From an uncultured Anaerolineae bacterium (GTDB lineage: Bacteria; Chloroflexota; Anaerolineae; Anaerolineales; Villigracilaceae), in the NCBI GenBank assembly GCA_903854805.1, contig CAINXK010000427.1:1-10028 (forward strand): DNA of 10,028 nucleotides. The letters are read 5' to 3'. The notes beneath the pieces were generated by a model. It was not told where the DNA came from. It made no database searches and saw only the letters and a program-made list of their open reading frames with translations. This document shows, piece after piece, positions 6,245-10,028 of the stretch. The first letter of the stretch is position 1; each line of letters starts with the position of its first letter. The position numbers and the translations under genes were made by a program.

Positions 6245-6486
6245 GGTATTTGTCCTTTTATGAATAAATATGCATTTGCGAGGTAACTTAACTGTGGAGT
6301 AATACCCTGCAATAGCTGTCGTTGAGTGAAATCTGACCCGGTTTGCTCGTTATTCGCTGATGATGAAAAATTATGCGAACAGGGCGGTTCGGTTTGCTGA
6401 GTTTAACATAATCGTTGTATCAATGCGAATCGCTGAGTGCGGACTGGATGTAAGTTGGATCAGCGGGGTTGGCGTTGTTTCTGTTT
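6245..6486. other. Spacer between acnA terminator and the GTP cyclohydrolase-like gene
   Basis: No gene is supported here. It should carry the promoter of the cyclohydrolase-nucleotidyltransferase group; minus-strand TTGCAG and TAAGTT boxes 16 bases apart, close to the gene, are a weak candidate. A 9-base direct repeat CGGTTTGCT occurs at 6339-6347 and 6390-6398, and related GCGAA/CGCTGA words recur around it; no function is evident. Confidence 0.35.
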
Positions 6487-6522
6487 TGAAAAGTCCCCAA
6501 ATCCAAGCAGGATTTGGGGACT
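6487..6522 (-). terminator. Rho-independent terminator of acnA
   Basis: A perfect 13-bp stem pairs AGTCCCCAAATCC (6492-6504) with its complement (6510-6522) across a five-base loop. On the minus strand it is followed by TTTTC. It lies 24 bases behind the acnA stop codon. Confidence 0.88.
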
Positions 6523-6545
6523 CGGCAGTGAAAAGCAGATTGGAT

Positions 6546-9245
6546 TTAGCGTACCAGGTTGCGCAGGACGGTATGCAGGATGCCGCCATTGCGGAAGTAA
6601 TTTACTTCCACAGAAGTGTTCAAAAGGGCTTTGGCCTTGAATTCAACCACTTGCCCATCCGTCTTTGTGGCTTTGACCGTGACCAGGCTCTGCGGGGCCA
6701 TCGTGTCGCTCAGGCCTTCAATATCAAAGGTTTCAGTACCGTTCAGCCCAAGCGATTCGACGTTCTGGCCTTCCATAAAGCGGAGCGGCAGCACACCCAT
6801 GCCAACCAGGTTTGACCGGTGAATGCGTTCAAATGATTCGGCGATGACGGCCTTGACACCCTGCAGCATGGGGCCTTTGGCTGCCCAGTCGCGGCTGGAG
6901 CCGGTGCCATACTCTTTGCCCGCCAGCACAATCGTTGGGATGCCGGTTTCTTTATAATGCATGGCGGCATCGAAGATGGACATTTCCTGTCCGGATTCGC
7001 CCATGTTAAAGTACAAGGTCAGGTTGCCTTCTTTTGGAGAAACCAGGTTGTTTTTTAGACGGATATTTGCAAAGGTACCGCGTGCCATCACCAGGTCATT
7101 GCCACGCCGCGCGCCGTACTGGTTGAAGTCCTTGGGCTGTACACCGCGTTCCTGCAGGAATAAGCCCGCGGGACTATCGGCGGCGATATTGCCAGCAGGA
7201 GAGATGTGATCGGTGGTGATTGAATCGCCGAAAATGCCCAGGACGCGAGCCTGTCGGATATTGGCGAGGGCCGGAACATCCAGGGTCAGGCTCTGGAAGT
7301 AGGGTGGGTGATGGATGTAAGTCGATTCATCGTTCCATTGGAATAACTCACCACCTGAAACGCTGATTTCTTTCCACATTTCGGAGCCTTCAAACACGCT
7401 GGCGTATTTATCTGTAAACATTTCGGTACGCACGTGTGCGGTGATGGCCTCGGCGATCTCGGCGCTGGTTGGCCAGATATCCTTGAGGTAAACAGGGCCC
7501 TGGTTGCCTTCACCGATGGGCTCGTTGTTCAGATCGATATCGACCGTGCCAGCCAGGGCGTAAGCCACCACCAGGGGCGGCGAAGCCAGGAAGTTGGCTT
7601 TGACAAGCGGGTGGACACGTCCTTCAAAGTTACGGTTACCTGAGATTACTGCCGCTGCGACCAGGTCGGCACCGGTGACAGCTTTGGCGACCTCGCCCGG
7701 AAGTGGTCCACTGTTGCCGATGCAGGTGGTGCAGCCATAGCCGACTATGTTGAAGCCCAGCTGTGCCAGTGGTTCGATCAGGCCGGCAGATTTCAGGTAT
7801 TCGTTGACGACGCGCGAACCGGGTGCCAGGCTGGTTTTGACATAGGGCTTGACCTTCAGCCCCTTTTCGATGGCTTTCTTCGCCAGCAGCCCCGCACCGA
7901 TCAGGACGGACGGGTTGCTGGTGTTGGTGCAGGAAGTGATCGCCGCAATGACCACGGCGCCGTTTTTCATCCTGGTGCCATCTGGCCCAAATGCAGCTTC
8001 GCGATTGAGAGCCAGCTCAGAAAGCTCGAAGCCACGTTCCTTGATGGGAGCGGTGAGGGCTTTCTGGAAGTTTGATTTCATGTCTGCCAGGGCCACGCGG
8101 TCTTGAGGGCGCTTGGGGCCGGCCAGCGAAGGCACAACCGAATCCAGTTCAAGTTCCAGTGTAGCGGTGAATTCCGGGTCGGGAGTATTTTCGTCCCGGA
8201 AGAGTCCCTGTGCGCGGCAGTAGGCTTCGGTTCGTTCGATGACTGCGGCGGAGCGTCCGGTCAGTTTCATATAGCGCAGAGTTTCGGCATCCACCGGGAA
8301 GAAGCCCATGGTTGCACCGTATTCTGGGGCCATGTTTGCAATGGTGGCGCGGTCGGTGAGGGACATGGAAGCCAGGCCGGGGCCATAAAATTCGACGAAT
8401 TTATCCACCACACCTTTTTTGCGCAGCATCTGGGTGACGGTCAGTACCAGGTCGGTGGCGGTGATGCCATCTTTTAGTTTGCCGAACAGTTTGAAACCGA
8501 TCACATCTGGCAGGAGCATATCCATGGGCTGTCCGAGCATGACGGCTTCGGCTTCGATGCCACCCACGCCCCAGCCTACCACGCCCAGGCCATTGATCAT
8601 GGTGGTGTGCGAGTCGGTACCGACCAATGTGTCGGGGAAGGCGTAGGTTTCACCATTTTCAGTTCGGGTGAAGACTACTTCGGAGAGATATTCGAGGTTG
8701 ACCTGGTGAATGATACCGGTCATGGGTGGTACAACCCTGAAATTCTTAAAGGCTCTCTGGCCCCACTTCAGGAATTGATAGCGCTCGAGGTTGCGTTCGA
8801 ATTCGATTTCGGTATTGCGGTTGATGGCATCATCGGTTGCGAAGAAATCCACCTGTATGGAGTGGTCAATGACCAGATCGACGGGCACAAGCGGGTTGAT
8901 CTTTTTTGGGTCGCCACCCAGGCGGGCAACGGCAGCACGCATGGCAGCCAGGTCAACCACGGCTGGGACGCCAGTAAAATCTTGCATGACAACGCGGGCC
9001 GGCAGGAATGGTATCCCCGGTCGCTCTCCCTGGGGTTTCCAGGCTGCGATGTTGCGCACATCTGCCTGTGTGATCTCGTTATCATTGCATTGGCGCAGTG
9101 CTGCTTCGAGTACGACACGTACTGAAAAGGGCAATTTGGCTAAATTAACCAGACCCGCCTTCTCCAGCGCGTCCAGGCGGAAGATGACATAGTCGCCGTG
9201 GCCAGTTTTTAATGTTGCACGAGCATTAAAGAAATTGTTTTGCAT
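6546..9245 (-). CDS. acnA: Aconitate hydratase, AcnA/IRP type
   Basis: A complete 899-residue aconitase, of normal AcnA length (about 890-900). It isomerises citrate to isocitrate through cis-aconitate in the citric acid cycle, in the cytoplasm, using a [4Fe-4S] cluster. The three cluster cysteines are C439 (TSCTNTSNP) and C505/C508 (GCTTCIGN). Other conserved blocks are DHSIQVD (127-133), [13 protein letters not shown] (209-221), [15 protein letters not shown] (226-240), and in the swivelling C-terminal domain [13 protein letters not shown] (673-685) and [13 protein letters not shown] (779-791), whose serine and arginine belong to the active site. ATG 9243-9245 follows AAAGGAG at five bases. 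It stands alone between its own terminator and a long structured upstream region. No truncation or frameshift was seen. Confidence 0.97.
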   Translation of the reverse strand: MQNNFFNARATLKTGHGDYVIFRLDALEKAGLVNLAKLPFSVRVVLEAALRQCNDNEITQADVRNIAAWKPQGERPGIPFLPARVVMQDFTGVPAVVDLAAMRAAVARLGGDPKKINPLVPVDLVIDHSIQVDFFATDDAINRNTEIEFERNLERYQFLKWGQRAFKNFRVVPPMTGIIHQVNLEYLSEVVFTRTENGETYAFPDTLVGTDSHTTMINGLGVVGWGVGGIEAEAVMLGQPMDMLLPDVIGFKLFGKLKDGITATDLVLTVTQMLRKKGVVDKFVEFYGPGLASMSLTDRATIANMAPEYGATMGFFPVDAETLRYMKLTGRSAAVIERTEAYCRAQGLFRDENTPDPEFTATLELELDSVVPSLAGPKRPQDRVALADMKSNFQKALTAPIKERGFELSELALNREAAFGPDGTRMKNGAVVIAAITSCTNTSNPSVLIGAGLLAKKAIEKGLKVKPYVKTSLAPGSRVVNEYLKSAGLIEPLAQLGFNIVGYGCTTCIGNSGPLPGEVAKAVTGADLVAAAVISGNRNFEGRVHPLVKANFLASPPLVVAYALAGTVDIDLNNEPIGEGNQGPVYLKDIWPTSAEIAEAITAHVRTEMFTDKYASVFEGSEMWKEISVSGGELFQWNDESTYIHHPPYFQSLTLDVPALANIRQARVLGIFGDSITTDHISPAGNIAADSPAGLFLQERGVQPKDFNQYGARRGNDLVMARGTFANIRLKNNLVSPKEGNLTLYFNMGESGQEMSIFDAAMHYKETGIPTIVLAGKEYGTGSSRDWAAKGPMLQGVKAVIAESFERIHRSNLVGMGVLPLRFMEGQNVESLGLNGTETFDIEGLSDTMAPQSLVTVKATKTDGQVVEFKAKALLNTSVEVNYFRNGGILHTVLRNLVR

Positions 9246-9263
9246 ACCAGCTCCTTTGGCTGT

Positions 9264-9300
9264 CGGTCAATCAGAAACACCTTTGCGTGTTTTGTGACCG
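9264..9300 (-). promoter_or_regulatory. Leader hairpin just upstream of the acnA ribosome binding site
   Basis: CGGTCA (9264-9269) pairs with TGACCG (9295-9300), and inside, AAACAC (9275-9280) pairs with GTGTTT (9287-9292) around a six-base loop, with an asymmetric internal loop between. It ends seven bases from the SD on the minus-strand transcript, so it could influence ribosome access or be a protein-binding site. There is no direct evidence of function. Confidence 0.4.
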
Positions 9301-9390
9301 TGTAGTGGATGAAATCACAACACTCCCACAAAAGACCCAAAGGTGCGCCTTTGTTGTCCTTTGTTACTCATAACGGAAATTAGGTAGCTA

Positions 9391-9452
9391 CTCACCTGGT
9401 TGTTTTCCGATGTCAGGAAAACCAGCCCGTGATGGAACAACCGCTGTGTGAG
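9391..9452. repeat. Overlapping inverted repeats with alternative pairings
   Basis: One fold pairs CTGG plus TTTTCC (9396-9408) with GGAAAA plus CCAG (9416-9425). A second pairs CTCAC and GGTTGTT (9391-9404) with AACAACC and GTGAG (9436-9452). Both use 9398-9404 and so exclude each other. The pairings exist on either strand; if in the acnA leader they could form a switch. Confidence 0.4.
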
Positions 9453-9528
9453 AAGAATAAAAGGTGGTATTTACTCACGAGCTGGTGTTCATTGTTCAGT
9501 CGATATCCTTAATCAACAGAAAAAGGTT

Positions 9529-9574
9529 TTTGTGGTTATTCGGCGAGGAAAACTTCCCGCCAAATAACCACAAA
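9529..9574 (-). terminator. Large hairpin, probable terminator of the adenosine deaminase gene
   Basis: A perfect 12-bp outer stem (9529-9540 with 9563-9574, TTTGTGGTTATT) continues, after one mismatch, into GGCG/CGCC and a short GGAA/TTCC. On the minus strand it is followed by AACCTTTTT. It is about 165 bases behind the adenosine deaminase stop, further than usual, and the T-run is offset from the stem, so it may instead be a dispersed palindrome. Confidence 0.5.
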
Positions 9575-9739
9575 CGGGGCATTCCATGGATCTAACGACT
9601 TTTTTCAGGGTTAGCGCCATCCTGATTTTGCTGTAAAAGAAAGTGAAAATCGGATGTTTATCCACACAAAACGATATCAACTGTTTTTGGGATAATATTT
9701 CAACCCGGAGATGCTGCCGAGGGTAGATACGGAATTATA

Positions 9740-10028
9740 TTACTTGCTGAGTTCTTGTGTGAGGGTATCGACCAAAGCCATTTTTTCATCATCAGGCAAA
9801 AAGGAGGCCCGGGCGCTGGCAAGGATCCGTTCCTTGAGAATTTCTTTTGAAATATTCAGGTTTTCCAGCGCCACCCGGTATTCATTCCCGAGTGTGATCT
9901 GGGAGATGGAGGGATCGTCGGTATTGAGTGTAACATTCAGTTTGGCGGCGATCATGCGGGTGGCGGGATGTTGTGTCAATACCTTTACCACACCGGTCTG
10001 GTAATTGCTTGTCAGGCAGACCTCAAAA
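9740..10028 (-). CDS. Adenosine deaminase family protein, C-terminal part (start outside window)
   Basis: The frame is open to the right edge, giving 95 residues plus a stop at 9740-9742. It contains FEVCLTSNYQTG, the substrate-pocket motif seen as LEVCPTSN in adenosine deaminases, and NTDDPSI with the conserved zinc-binding aspartate, followed by the typical helical C-terminus. These enzymes hydrolyse adenosine to inosine, or adenine or N6-modified AMP in sister groups; the visible part does not settle which. The usual P after LEVC is L here. A GTG at 9989-9991 is internal, not the start, because family sequence continues upstream of it. Confidence 0.88.
   Translation of the reverse strand, partial: FEVCLTSNYQTGVVKVLTQHPATRMIAAKLNVTLNTDDPSISQITLGNEYRVALENLNISKEILKERILASARASFLPDDEKMALVDTLTQELSK

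Larger units (their letters stand above)
9246..9739. other. Long hairpin-rich region upstream of acnA
   Basis: These 494 bases hold no supported gene. From acnA outwards: the SD (9251-9257), a leader hairpin (9264-9300), a short hairpin CAAAGG/CCTTTG (9338-9353), a region with two competing pairings (9391-9452), a sequence resembling the end of the insertion in the permease remnant (9466-9483), and a large hairpin (9529-9574). No convincing -35/-10 pair for acnA was found, so the extent of its leader is unknown. Confidence 0.6.

Noticed and set aside
6339..6398. Short direct repeats CGGTTTGCT, considered as an iteron or CRISPR-like array
   Set aside because: There are only two copies of nine bases, with no regular spacer series and no cas or replication gene nearby.
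8607..9125. Long plus-strand frame opposite acnA
   Set aside because: It is antisense to conserved aconitase sequence and arises from third-position codon bias; no family match.
9524..9595. Minus-strand mini-frame starting MECPVCGYLAG
   Set aside because: It has a CxxC-like start but only 24 codons, no SD, and is made up largely of the long hairpin at 9529-9574.

Overview
The window looks like a stretch of a free-living bacterial chromosome. Genes are densely packed, Shine-Dalgarno (SD) sites are AGGAG-like, GC content is moderate, and TTG or GTG codons compete as starts. The protein styles (IRP-type aconitase, VTE5-type polyprenol kinase, PIG-L deacetylase, sugar ABC permease remnant) would suit a Chloroflexota (Anaerolineae-like) genome. 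That placement is an impression from protein style, not a demonstrated result.

Left part (1-2217). The C-terminal 40 codons of an unidentified plus-strand gene enter from the left edge and converge on a minus-strand azlC-azlD pair (branched-chain amino acid exporter, ATGA overlap). A roughly 300-bp spacer separates azlC from a divergently transcribed membrane kinase of the phytol/dolichol kinase family, which ends in a textbook terminator.

Middle part (2299-6244), all on the minus strand. Read in the direction of transcription, a divergent GTP-cyclohydrolase-II-like enzyme is followed by an ANT(3'')-like nucleotidyltransferase and a zinc-ribbon, single-pass membrane protein. Next come the decayed 3' end of a sugar-type ABC transporter permease with its terminator, and a PIG-L (LmbE-like) deacetylase. 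The permease remnant is split by a 210-bp, hairpin-rich, non-coding insertion flanked by an exact 8-bp direct repeat. Removing the insertion plus one repeat copy restores the permease reading frame, so it looks like a small MITE-like mobile element.

Right part (6487-10028), also minus strand. A full-length aconitase (AcnA/IRP type, 899 aa) has a strong terminator on its 3' side and a hairpin-rich region of about 500 bp on its 5' side. The last gene is the C-terminal part of an adenosine deaminase running off the right edge.

The most interesting points are the structured insertion in the permease remnant, a possible second end-sequence of that element upstream of acnA, the GTP-cyclohydrolase-II-like enzyme with altered active-site residues beside a nucleotidyltransferase, and the structured acnA leader. 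No CRISPR array, tRNA, rRNA, phage gene or complete transposase gene was seen.
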